A stretch of 34,516 nucleotides of DNA from Bacteroidia bacterium (GTDB lineage Bacteria; Bacteroidota; Bacteroidia; Bacteroidales; Prolixibacteraceae): the NCBI GenBank assembly GCA_025358395.1, contig JANYJT010000180.1:1-34516 (forward strand), given 5' to 3'. A model generated the notes under the pieces. The model had not been told where the DNA came from. It ran no database searches and saw only the letters and a program-made list of their open reading frames with translations. A program made the position numbers and the translations under genes. Shown here one piece after another: positions 14,387 to 22,796 of the stretch. Within the stretch, counting starts at the first letter, position 1. Every line of letters starts with the position of its first letter.

Positions 14387-14818
14387 TCAGATCATATCAC
14401 CGTTAAATGATAAAGGAGTGGTATCGCAGGTTGTTATCTCTATTCGATTGTTGTCGGGATCAAGGGTTACAAATTCGTAATAACCATCACCGGTTGTTCT
14501 GGGGCCATCCAGGATTTGGAATCCATTGGCAGTAAATTCCATGGCTTTTTCATCGACTTCCTGTTTTGTTGCAGTTTCAAAAGCCAAATGAATGATCCCT
14601 TTGTGCTGCAAGCCAACTGTATCATTCATGTTTTCAGGCAGATCAGGCCGTGTCATTAGTTCCAGACGGGCTCCCGACCGGAAAGATATAAAGTAACTTT
14701 CATACCTCTTTGCTATGTTGACGTATTTTTTGCCTGCCTTTCCGTCAAAATATTTGACATAGAAATCTTTCAGGATTTCAAGATTGCCGGTCCAAATGGC
14801 TGCGTGTTCGAGGATCAT
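14387..14818 (-). CDS. VOC superfamily (glyoxalase/bleomycin-resistance-like) protein
   Basis: A 143-residue cytoplasmic protein made of two beta-alpha-beta-beta-beta modules, the vicinal oxygen chelate fold. The likely metal ligands are all present: H5 in LEHAAIW, E53 in ARLELM, H77 in IIHLAF and E127 in NRIEIT. The DPDNNRIEI sequence is typical of lactoylglutathione-lyase-like members. Substrate cannot be inferred, because this superfamily includes isomerases, dioxygenases and resistance proteins. It is a single gene, transcribed away from the dienelactone hydrolase across a gap of about 190 bp. Confidence 0.85.
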   Translation of the reverse strand: MILEHAAIWTGNLEILKDFYVKYFDGKAGKKYVNIAKRYESYFISFRSGARLELMTRPDLPENMNDTVGLQHKGIIHLAFETATKQEVDEKAMEFTANGFQILDGPRTTGDGYYEFVTLDPDNNRIEITTCDTTPLSFNGDMI

Positions 14819-14961
14819 AGGGTAACATCTTTAGCGCACCTGAAGCCAACGGCAAAATCGACCAACATGAAAACAGCAAATGAATATTTCATGGTTTTGT
14901 CATTTTAGCAGGTTGCCATTTTATTGACAATATAAAGTTAAAAATATTGCATCTCTTTTTA

Positions 14962-14974
14962 TACAAATTTTGTA
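14962..14974. promoter_or_regulatory. Possible operator palindrome upstream of the dienelactone hydrolase gene
   Basis: TACAAATTTTGTA is a perfect inverted repeat with a single central base, 31 bp before the ATG at 15006, in the divergent region shared with the VOC gene. It sits where a regulator or promoter element would be expected. In AT-rich DNA it could arise by chance. Confidence 0.25.
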
Positions 14975-15005
14975 AATTAACCTTCTCAAATTAAAACTTT
15001 TGAAA

Positions 15006-15869
15006 ATGAAAAGAGAATTTGGAAATCTGTACCGGGATTATTTGAATGGTCAAACTGAACGACGCGATTTCATGAAGAAAGCCACTCTTTTGCTCGGCGG
15101 AACAATGACCTTAACCGGTTTTCTTCCGTTGTTCGAAGCCAACTATCTTCAGGCAGCTGAATCAGTGGCAGCCATTGAAGATCTTTTTACCGAGGATATA
15201 AGCTATCCCGGCGAAACCGGAGGTGTAAAAGCTTTTTTAGCCAGGCCAAAGAAGAAAAAAAAGTATCCTGCTGTGATTGTTATCCATGAAAACAAGGGCT
15301 TGCAGCCACATATCAGGGATGTAAACAGAAGAATGGCAGCCGAAGGATTTCTTTCCATGGCGCCGGACGGACTTTCCCCTCTTGGTGGTACTCCGGCAGA
15401 TAATGTGGATGAAGCTACCAAATTGATCGGCCAACTGGACAGGGAAAAAACCATCAAGAACTTTGTTGCTGCCGTGAAGTATTTAAAAACTCATCCTCAA
15501 AGCAACGGAAAAGTTGGATGTACCGGTTTTTGCTGGGGTGGGGCAATGACTAACAACGTTGCGGTCAATGCGCCCGATTTGGATGCGGCGGTTCCGTATT
15601 ACGGTAGCTGTCCCAGGAGTGAGGATGTTCCAAGAATAATGGCTCCGATTTTGGCCCATTATGCCGGTGATGATGCCCGGATCAACCAGGGTGTAGAAGA
15701 GTTTGAAAAGGCTTTGAAGGCAGCCGGTAAGGATTATCAACTATTCACTTACCCGGATACCAAACATGCCTTCAACAACGATTCCAATCCTGAACGGTAC
15801 AATGAAGCAGCGGCAAAGCTAGCCTGGAAACGAACCATTGATTTTTTTAAGGAAAAATTGAAGGGCTAG
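15006..15869 (+). CDS. Tat-exported dienelactone hydrolase family protein
   Basis: Alpha/beta hydrolase of 287 residues from the ATG at 15006 (an in-frame TTG six bases earlier is less likely). The N-terminus has ERRDFMKKATLLLGG, with R19-R20 before a hydrophobic stretch, a good twin-arginine signal; the folded enzyme would act outside the cytoplasm. The dienelactone hydrolase triad is visible: nucleophile C176 in GFCWGG, acid D222 or D223 in AGDDARI, and H254 in TKHAFNN. E95 in IHENKG is the conserved glutamate that in this family helps keep the cysteine inactive until substrate binds. Full length for the family. The real substrate of the exported members is usually unknown. Its stop lies 3 bp from that of the convergent radical SAM gene. 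Confidence 0.87.
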   Translation: MKREFGNLYRDYLNGQTERRDFMKKATLLLGGTMTLTGFLPLFEANYLQAAESVAAIEDLFTEDISYPGETGGVKAFLARPKKKKKYPAVIVIHENKGLQPHIRDVNRRMAAEGFLSMAPDGLSPLGGTPADNVDEATKLIGQLDREKTIKNFVAAVKYLKTHPQSNGKVGCTGFCWGGAMTNNVAVNAPDLDAAVPYYGSCPRSEDVPRIMAPILAHYAGDDARINQGVEEFEKALKAAGKDYQLFTYPDTKHAFNNDSNPERYNEAAAKLAWKRTIDFFKEKLKG

Positions 15870-15872
15870 AGA

Positions 15873-17006
15873 TTAAGTTGATCCAACTATCTCAGCAATA
15901 GCATTGACAAACGGAGTGCAATGGTTAAAGAATTTCCTGTAACCCCCGCACAAGTAGTTGAGTCCTTTTTCACCTTCCGGAGTTGAGATAAACCTGTTTT
16001 TGGGACACTCCCCATGGCACATGGCCAATACTTCACAATCCAGGCAGTATTGGGGCAGGGTGTCGAATTTTGCTTGTCCGAATGCGATTTGACGTGGGTC
16101 GTCCAATAAGTCGGATAAGTGCGTCCGGCGGATATTGCCAATCAGATGTTCCTGATTGACAATATGATCGCATGAATAAAAATCTCCGTTTCTCTCCAGC
16201 GCCGGAACGCCACCACAGGTTTTTTTAAAGATGCACAAAGTATGATCCTGCCTGAATGCAGTTCGAAACGCTTCCTCGAAAAGCTGAATTTTGACGGAGC
16301 CAATGTCCTCTTCCTGCCATCCATCGAACACAGCTATAAGAAAATCTCCGAAAGCGAGGGCTGAAACTGAATTCTGCGAAACGCCTGTTTCGGAGGTTTG
16401 ATCCCGGATAACAAGAGGCAAAAAACTGATGTATGTGGTTCCAAGTGATTTTAAAAAGCGGTATACCTTTAATGGGTGGCTGGCGTTGAAGGCATTGATT
16501 ACGCATAGAATTTCAAAATTTACATTGTAATATTTCAACAAATTGAGTCCCGCCATCACCTTTTTAAATGTTCCTTCTCCGGTTTTTGAAAATCGGTATT
16601 TGTCGTGAAATTCTTGCGGACCATCGATGCTGATTCCTACCAGGAAATTGTTATCTGACAAAAACCGGCACCATTCATCATTGAGATTTAGGCCATTGGT
16701 TTGAATGCCATTGATGATTTTCTTTTTGTGCACATTGTACTTTTGCTGAAGTGTGATTGCTTTTTTGTAGAAATCAACTCCTGCAAGAGTTGGTTCTCCG
16801 CCGTGCCATGAAAATAGAACAGGCTCTTCGGTAGTTGATTCCAAAAGTTGGATGATATAATTCTCAAGCAAATCTTCCTCCATTGGCAGGATTGCCTGCC
16901 CGTACAAATCCAGTTTGTCAATGTAATAGCAATAACTGCATCCCAGGTTGCACAAGGCACCTACGGGTTTGACAAACAGTTGGAATTCGCGTGGGGGAAG
17001 AGGCAT
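15873..17006 (-). CDS. Anaerobic sulfatase-maturating radical SAM enzyme
   Basis: Cytoplasmic 377-residue enzyme that oxidises an active-site Cys or Ser of sulfatases to formylglycine without oxygen. The radical SAM cluster motif CNLGCSYC uses C19, C23 and C26, followed by GGEPTL (69-74). The C-terminal SPASM region supplies ligands for two auxiliary Fe-S clusters: C258, C264, C279, C321, C324, C330, C334 and C353, in the anSME spacing. D280, directly after C279, matches the catalytic base of anSME. The set is complete, which favours anSME over other SPASM peptides-modifying enzymes. No sulfatase gene is in this window, so it probably serves sulfatases encoded elsewhere, consistent with sulfated-glycan use. 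Confidence 0.88.
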   Translation of the reverse strand: MPLPPREFQLFVKPVGALCNLGCSYCYYIDKLDLYGQAILPMEEDLLENYIIQLLESTTEEPVLFSWHGGEPTLAGVDFYKKAITLQQKYNVHKKKIINGIQTNGLNLNDEWCRFLSDNNFLVGISIDGPQEFHDKYRFSKTGEGTFKKVMAGLNLLKYYNVNFEILCVINAFNASHPLKVYRFLKSLGTTYISFLPLVIRDQTSETGVSQNSVSALAFGDFLIAVFDGWQEEDIGSVKIQLFEEAFRTAFRQDHTLCIFKKTCGGVPALERNGDFYSCDHIVNQEHLIGNIRRTHLSDLLDDPRQIAFGQAKFDTLPQYCLDCEVLAMCHGECPKNRFISTPEGEKGLNYLCGGYRKFFNHCTPFVNAIAEIVGST

Positions 17007-17280
17007 GATTCAAATGCTATTATTAAGTTTGTAAAGTTAGGAATCTAAACTATCAGGTGATTTTCATTAAATATATGTTTCATCTTTACTCTCTCCAACA
17101 CTCTTTCAACAAAGTCTTTATGCATTGTAAAGATTTTTATAAAAAAGTCACAGCAAAATTTACGCTATGTAAAGATCGTTAATTGTCAGCAAATTCTTTA
17201 TCATTCAGTTAGATAAAGACCATCAAACAAAAAAGCCATCCTTTCGGGTGGCTTCTTATAAAATATCTGAGAAAAATATT
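17007..17280. other. Intergenic region with three GTAAAGAT motifs
   Basis: This AT-rich gap lies between the radical SAM gene start and the end of the export operon. It contains GTAAAGAT at 17127-17134 and 17169-17176, and the inverted form ATCTTTAC at 17082-17089, spaced by 42-45 bp. They lie upstream of the radical SAM gene and could be regulator sites, but may be chance. The right end holds the operon terminator. Confidence 0.35.
17233..17254 (-). terminator. Rho-independent terminator of the export operon
   Basis: Stem AAGCCATCC (17233-17241) and GGGTGGCTT (17246-17254), one G-T pair, with loop TTTC. On the minus strand the stem is followed by TTTTTTGTTTG, a good T-tract. It begins 27 bp after the stop of the last permease gene. 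Confidence 0.88.
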
Positions 17281-18012
17281 TTACTTCAAAAATTTCTCTC
17301 TTCGTTGAAGGTTCGTCAGTCCGCCCAGCAAAAATACAACACTACCAACTCCAAGGAAAATGCGGTTCTTCTGGGAGATCTGTGCCCAAACCATTTCGTT
17401 CATCCTTTGCGGAATGCTGTATGGATTGTGAAAGACATTCCAGGCAGTTTTGCCTAAGGCATCAGCCATAAACAGCAATGCCACACCAATAAGTATCATC
17501 ACAACAGCGGTTCCGTTTCCATTTTTGACGACGGTGGAAATCAGGAAGGCCATGCATCCCAGAAAGAATACCGGAAACATCAGCTGGAGAGACATCGTAA
17601 AGACAGGAAAGGGGGTCAGGCCAAAATAGCCCAGCCAGCAAAATAGATACAGGATGGCCCAGGTGAGCAGAAAGATCATAAAAAGCCTGATCAGCCATAC
17701 CTTATAGCGGTAATCCGGGATACCAAAAAGGATCTCCAGGATCCGTGAGTCCGCATCGTTTTGAATTCCAAATACAGTAGGATAAAAGACCAGCAATATC
17801 CCTGGAACAATAAGTACACCATAGACATGGGAAGAGTTAAATCCAGGTACGTTGAAAACCAACTGTAAAGACAATAAAATATAAAACACCAGTGATGCCA
17901 GAACAAACCAGAAAAACCGCCCGGCAAAAATAATTTTGAGATTATACTTTGCCATTTTCAACACCAAATCCAGCTTATTCTTCAGTCTACTCTTTAATAT
18001 TGCGTTATCCAT
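17281..18012 (-). CDS. ABC-2 type transporter permease
   Basis: Inner-membrane protein of 243 residues from the ATG at 18012. The frame extends to 18075, but that start would overlap the end of the preceding gene; the inner ATG leaves a 29-bp gap and begins directly at a plausible cytoplasmic N-terminus (MDNAILKSRLKNK). About six hydrophobic segments are present, starting with FFWFVLASLVFYILL, and the segment NDADSRILEILFGIPDYRYK resembles the cytoplasmic coupling region of ABC-2 permeases. It is the last gene of the export operon and follows the RND protein with a fused ABC ATPase, so it is the likely membrane partner of that ATPase. The substrate is unknown. Confidence 0.75.
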   Translation of the reverse strand: MDNAILKSRLKNKLDLVLKMAKYNLKIIFAGRFFWFVLASLVFYILLSLQLVFNVPGFNSSHVYGVLIVPGILLVFYPTVFGIQNDADSRILEILFGIPDYRYKVWLIRLFMIFLLTWAILYLFCWLGYFGLTPFPVFTMSLQLMFPVFFLGCMAFLISTVVKNGNGTAVVMILIGVALLFMADALGKTAWNVFHNPYSIPQRMNEMVWAQISQKNRIFLGVGSVVFLLGGLTNLQRREKFLK

Positions 18013-18041
18013 TGCTTGCGCTTTAATCAATTGTACAATTC

Positions 18042-21000
18042 TTATATCTTCTTTTTTAGCCCTTTTAGTATGCACAAATAGGCCTCTTCAAGCACTGGCT
18101 TGACGACTATCGCATCCTCTGCCGGTTTTTCTTCTGATAGGAAACGAACCTTGATCAGCTCTCCATCACGCATATGGTGAATGATTCTTTCTTTCATTGG
18201 GAATGTATCAAATTCCTTTGCAGGGATGTGGAATTGCCATACAAATCCTTCAGCCAGTTTCACCATGTCGTTCGGATGTCCTGCATAACATAGCTCGCCC
18301 CGGTTAACAACTGCCACCTGGTTACAGGAGCTCGAAATATCCTCAATGATGTGGGTAGAGAAAATGACAATCCTTTCGCGGCTCAATTCTACCAAAAGGT
18401 TTCTAAAGCGGATTCTTTCACGTGGATCCAAGCCGGCAGTTGGTTCATCGACCACTAAAATACGTGGTAAATGGAGTAGAATCTGAGCAATACCCATTCG
18501 TTGTTTCATCCCTCCTGAGAATCCGCCGATCTTTTCGTCTTTGCGATCCCAAAGGTGGACAGAGCTTAAGCAATATTCTATCCTTTTGTGTCTGGTGGAA
18601 CCCTCGGTCAGTCCTTTGAGAATGGCCTGATAATCCAGGAATTCATATGCAGACATATTCTCATAGGTACCGAATTCCTGAGGAAGATATCCGATAAGTG
18701 CCTGCAGCTCTTCGCGTTTTTCCTGCGTATCGATTCCATTGATCCAGACTTTGCCGTAGCTTTGTTCGTAGATACCGCAAATGACCCGCATCATCGTTGA
18801 TTTACCTGCTCCATTGGGACCCAATAGGCCAATCATTCCGGTATTGATCTGTAATGAAACACCTTTCAATGCCTTGAATGGATCTCTTTTACGTCCAATC
18901 ACAGGCATTTGCTCAACCAGTTTATAGAATGTGCGGCGGATACCGGCAAATCTTCCTTTCAATCGTTCGATGTTAATTTTTTCATCGTAGAGTCTCTTGG
19001 CGGTAGTATCCACCGATAGGATGAAATACCAGATTACGGCCAGAATTGCCACTGATGCGATCTTCTCCCATTTGAAATAGAAGTAGATAAAAACGAGAAC
19101 CGGAAAGCCCCAATACAATAATTGCTGACCTGATTTCGCAAAATTCTTCATCCATTTCCTGTCCTCATTTTTTGAACGGAAAGTGAGGTATTCTGCAATC
19201 GGTTCCCACATGGCCATGATCATCAAATAGATCAAAATTGCAGTGATCAGGATATACAATCCGTTTTGAAGGTAGCTGAAGGTAAAATAGAACATAAATC
19301 CAAGTAGCGGAATTTGCCAGATAAACAGGTCAAAATCCTTGTAACTGCGGTAATATTTCAATTGACCAGCTCTTTCCCTGATGTTTCTGTTGCCTTTCCA
19401 TTCTCTGGCAAAACGACCGCCCCAATCATAAATTTTAACGAGATTCTGAACCCTGATGGTAATCTGCTTCTCAGGATCGATGACCGTCTCGGTAGCTTTG
19501 CGGAGGCTATTAATGACAAACCAGATGCCCCCCGGAATAACAATAACGAGGGCAATCATATCCAGCATCTTCCACATGAAATCGTCCACTTTCGTGTACA
19601 CCAATGCGATACCACCAACGAATAAAACCCCCTGAAGCACCTTTAATTTCCAATTGAGTTCCTTCATCCAGTTCAGGGAAGTCTCGAGTCCGGAGTAGAA
19701 AGTGGGGATAAATACCAGTGTAAGCAAAGTACTAAGGCTCAATCCGCCAATAACTGTAATAGCAAATGGTGCCCCGATGGCGCCGACATATTCATTGTCA
19801 CCCATGGCAAGGGGTAGCATGGCTGCTATCGTTGCAATGGCGGTGATAAGAATTGGACGAAGCCTCGACATTCCGGCCATGACCAGTGCCCGGTTTTTGC
19901 GGAACCCTCTTTTTCTGAGAATCTGGGTATAGTCTATCAGGATGATTCCATTGTTCACCACTACACCGATCAGGATTAGAAACCCGATCAGGGTATTTGA
20001 ATTAAAGAGGGAATTGTTTGAAAGGATCAGCCCGAGGAATGAGCCAATGGCGGCCAATGGAATGGAGAACATGAGCACAAACGGTGTCGAAACCGACTCG
20101 AATACCGAGGCTAAAATCATGAAAATTAAGAAGAAAGCAGCCCCAATCAGGAAGTAGAAATCCTTAAGCGTATCCTCCTCGTGGATAACCTGAATGGCTA
20201 TCCCTGAAGGCATGTTGTAATTTTCAACGATCTTGTCTACTTCGGCGCGATAGGATTCAAGCAATTCCTTTGATTCCTGAGAAGCGGCCACAAACTGGAA
20301 GCGTACCTCAATTTGCTTTTCCTGGTTCACCCTTGTAATGTTGGCATAACCGGAAGAGAGAACGACATCGCTGATATTTTGAAGATCATGGAGTCCGCCT
20401 TTCGAGTCTGCAATAGGAAGGGTTCTTAATTCAAACGCAGATTTGTTTCTTTTGGCTTCCTCAGGAGTCTGCCCTTTTTTTGGCATCTCCTTGATGGTAA
20501 TGTCATATTGGTCATTGCCTTGTTTAAACGGAATGTTCGTAGCGATCTCTTTACTGAAGGAATTGAGTTCACCGGATACACTGGCAAGTGAGACATCATA
20601 AGCATTCATCAACAGTGGATGAAATTTCAGGTGAACCTCCGGACGGTTATTTGAGAAGCTAACGCGAACACCATTCATAGACTCGAGCCCTTCAAGGAAA
20701 TATTGCAAGTCTGATGCTACATTCTTCATCAGGTCAAAATCCTGGCCTTTGATCAGGATTCTTTCCCAATTGGAACCTACACCCATCATGGACATGAAAT
20801 TGCCTGATCCGGAATTACCGATTCCCATGCTTCCGGTGCTAGCTCCGGTTGAGGAAGCATCGGCAATATCGATGGTCCCACCTGGAACATCCGACATTTT
20901 ATTGGTTACTTCATCTCTGATCTGGGCAAGCGAGCGTTTTTTGATTTTCTGAAAATCTTCTTTCAGTTCTACCATCACACTGGCACTCTCCACCTGAATG

Positions 21001-22778
21001 TTGCAGGTTACATCTTTGATTTCTTCGATGCCTTTTATCCTGTTTTCAATCTCGCTGACCACTTTATCGCTCGACTCAATGGTTGATCCGGATGGCAGGG
21101 TAACATTGATCCGGAAGGCATTGGTGGTAACCTCTTTTTGAGAATTCATACTTACCGCGAGGCAGATGAAAATCGTGACGAAAAAAACGATTAATGCGCC
21201 TACGATCGTTTGAGTGGGTTTCCGCAAGGAATATTTCAGTATCATCACATAGGCCTGGACCGGTTTATTCCTGGTAGAGACCTGTGTAAACTCCATGTTT
21301 CCACCTGCTTTCTTCTTCAGGAAAGCATAAGCAAGCATTGGAACCAACAGCATAGCGACCGCAAGTGAAACCAGCAGTGTGGAAATGATTGAAATACCAA
21401 CATTCTTGCCAAGCAGTTTGATCAGAAAATTATCTGAAAAAAGGAATGGAAGAAAGATTGTTGTCGTTGTCAATGTGGCGGCCAATACTGATCTCCAAAC
21501 TTCAGTAGTACCCTGAATAACAGCATCCCGGGGAGACTTTCCGGTAGCTCGGAGCCGGTAGATATTTTCGAGCACGACGACGCTGTTGTCGAGCAATATC
21601 CCCACCGCCAAGGCCATACCAACCAGTGTCAGACTATTTATCGTAACATCGGCATAGTAGAAAAAATTGAAAGCCGTCAAAACCGAAATAGGGATAGCCA
21701 GTGCGATAATGGATACGAGTTGGATATTTTTCAGGAAAATCCACAGCACAAAAATTGCCAGAAGCGCCCCAACGAGTGCCAGTTCACCAATCTGGTTCAG
21801 GTTCTTCGACATCGTATCGGCGGCATTGTTCTGAACTGTGATCTCGACCTCTTTTGAGACAAGTTCTTTGTTCAGTTTCTCGATGACCGCCAGGGTCTTC
21901 TGAGAGAGTTCGATAAGATTTGATTGAGCGTCGTTTACCAAAGTGATCGATACGGCATCTTTCCCGTTAACCCTTGAATAGGAGGTTACTTCCTTGGTAC
22001 CATAATAAACTTTGGCAACATCTTTCAGCAAAATCGGGCCATTGGCTATTACCAGGTTTTCGAGCTGAAAAAGCTGATCGAATTCTGAGGTAATCTGAAC
22101 TGTATATTTGAGGTTTGACCCATATACATCTCCCGCGTAAGCTCTTGTCTTGTAATTCTGGGAGATCTTGTTCCGGATGGTGTTGGCAGTAATTTTATAG
22201 GCATTACACACATCCATATCCAATTGGATTTCAATGGTCTTCTCATGACCTCCAAAGATATTTATGCCGGCAATACCATCAACGTTCTGGAGATCGGGCT
22301 TAATTTTCAGATCTGTGATATTCCTTACCTGATCAATTCCTCCGCTTCCCCTTACCTGTAACTGCATGAATTGTTTGTTGACCTGACTTGCATCTACCTT
22401 AACCACTGTAACAATAAATTGCGCTGGAATGGTAGCCTTGATTTCATTGATTTTCTCCTGCAACTTCAGGTAGGTGTATTTGAAATTGACCTTCTTGTTG
22501 AACTGAACCATGATGGTTCCCCGTCTGGACTGGCAGGAAGATTCCATATTTTCAATTCCCTGCAGCGTGCCGATGGCTCCTTCGATGGGGATAATGGCCT
22601 GACTCTCCATGAATTTCGGGTCAACCTCCTGCTGGCTTGCTACCTGTACATAAAGCATTGGCAGCTCGGCATTCGGGAAAAGCTCCATCGAAAGATTTTT
22701 CCAGGAGACATATCCCAACATGCTAAGCCCGAGGAAGAGCATGCTGATCAATACTTTTCTTTTTATTATGAAGTCCAT
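18042..22778 (-). CDS. RND efflux pump fused to an ABC transporter ATPase
   Basis: A 1578-residue chimera. Residues 1-1035 are a complete RND pump with 12 membrane segments and two large periplasmic loops; the TM4 relay has D397-N398 (GILLDNSVVVLE) and TM10 has VVNNGIILID in place of the AcrB lysine. Two more membrane segments follow (about 1047-1090). ITIRVQNLVKIY (1106-1117) looks like the first strand and A-loop of an ABC ATPase. About four hydrophobic segments come next (about 1150-1256). The ATPase then resumes with Walker A GPNGAGKST (1320-1328), Q1367, signature FSGGM (1420-1424), Walker B LVVDE (1441-1445) and H1476, all intact. The counted topology keeps both ATPase parts in the cytoplasm. 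It starts 18 bp after the other RND gene. One continuous frame without stop argues against assembly error. Confidence 0.87.
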   Translation of the reverse strand: MDFIIKRKVLISMLFLGLSMLGYVSWKNLSMELFPNAELPMLYVQVASQQEVDPKFMESQAIIPIEGAIGTLQGIENMESSCQSRRGTIMVQFNKKVNFKYTYLKLQEKINEIKATIPAQFIVTVVKVDASQVNKQFMQLQVRGSGGIDQVRNITDLKIKPDLQNVDGIAGINIFGGHEKTIEIQLDMDVCNAYKITANTIRNKISQNYKTRAYAGDVYGSNLKYTVQITSEFDQLFQLENLVIANGPILLKDVAKVYYGTKEVTSYSRVNGKDAVSITLVNDAQSNLIELSQKTLAVIEKLNKELVSKEVEITVQNNAADTMSKNLNQIGELALVGALLAIFVLWIFLKNIQLVSIIALAIPISVLTAFNFFYYADVTINSLTLVGMALAVGILLDNSVVVLENIYRLRATGKSPRDAVIQGTTEVWRSVLAATLTTTTIFLPFLFSDNFLIKLLGKNVGISIISTLLVSLAVAMLLVPMLAYAFLKKKAGGNMEFTQVSTRNKPVQAYVMILKYSLRKPTQTIVGALIVFFVTIFICLAVSMNSQKEVTTNAFRINVTLPSGSTIESSDKVVSEIENRIKGIEEIKDVTCNIQVESASVMVELKEDFQKIKKRSLAQIRDEVTNKMSDVPGGTIDIADASSTGASTGSMGIGNSGSGNFMSMMGVGSNWERILIKGQDFDLMKNVASDLQYFLEGLESMNGVRVSFSNNRPEVHLKFHPLLMNAYDVSLASVSGELNSFSKEIATNIPFKQGNDQYDITIKEMPKKGQTPEEAKRNKSAFELRTLPIADSKGGLHDLQNISDVVLSSGYANITRVNQEKQIEVRFQFVAASQESKELLESYRAEVDKIVENYNMPSGIAIQVIHEEDTLKDFYFLIGAAFFLIFMILASVFESVSTPFVLMFSIPLAAIGSFLGLILSNNSLFNSNTLIGFLILIGVVVNNGIILIDYTQILRKRGFRKNRALVMAGMSRLRPILITAIATIAAMLPLAMGDNEYVGAIGAPFAITVIGGLSLSTLLTLVFIPTFYSGLETSLNWMKELNWKLKVLQGVLFVGGIALVYTKVDDFMWKMLDMIALVIVIPGGIWFVINSLRKATETVIDPEKQITIRVQNLVKIYDWGGRFAREWKGNRNIRERAGQLKYYRSYKDFDLFIWQIPLLGFMFYFTFSYLQNGLYILITAILIYLMIMAMWEPIAEYLTFRSKNEDRKWMKNFAKSGQQLLYWGFPVLVFIYFYFKWEKIASVAILAVIWYFILSVDTTAKRLYDEKINIERLKGRFAGIRRTFYKLVEQMPVIGRKRDPFKALKGVSLQINTGMIGLLGPNGAGKSTMMRVICGIYEQSYGKVWINGIDTQEKREELQALIGYLPQEFGTYENMSAYEFLDYQAILKGLTEGSTRHKRIEYCLSSVHLWDRKDEKIGGFSGGMKQRMGIAQILLHLPRILVVDEPTAGLDPRERIRFRNLLVELSRERIVIFSTHIIEDISSSCNQVAVVNRGELCYAGHPNDMVKLAEGFVWQFHIPAKEFDTFPMKERIIHHMRDGELIKVRFLSEEKPAEDAIVVKPVLEEAYLCILKGLKKKI

Positions 22779-22796
22779 CAGTTGAAAGTTGTTTGT

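Noticed and set aside
18042..22778. The idea that the RND-ABC fusion is an assembly or frameshift artefact
   Set aside because: The frame is continuous for 1578 codons, catalytic motifs of both parts are intact, and linker segments give a coherent membrane topology.
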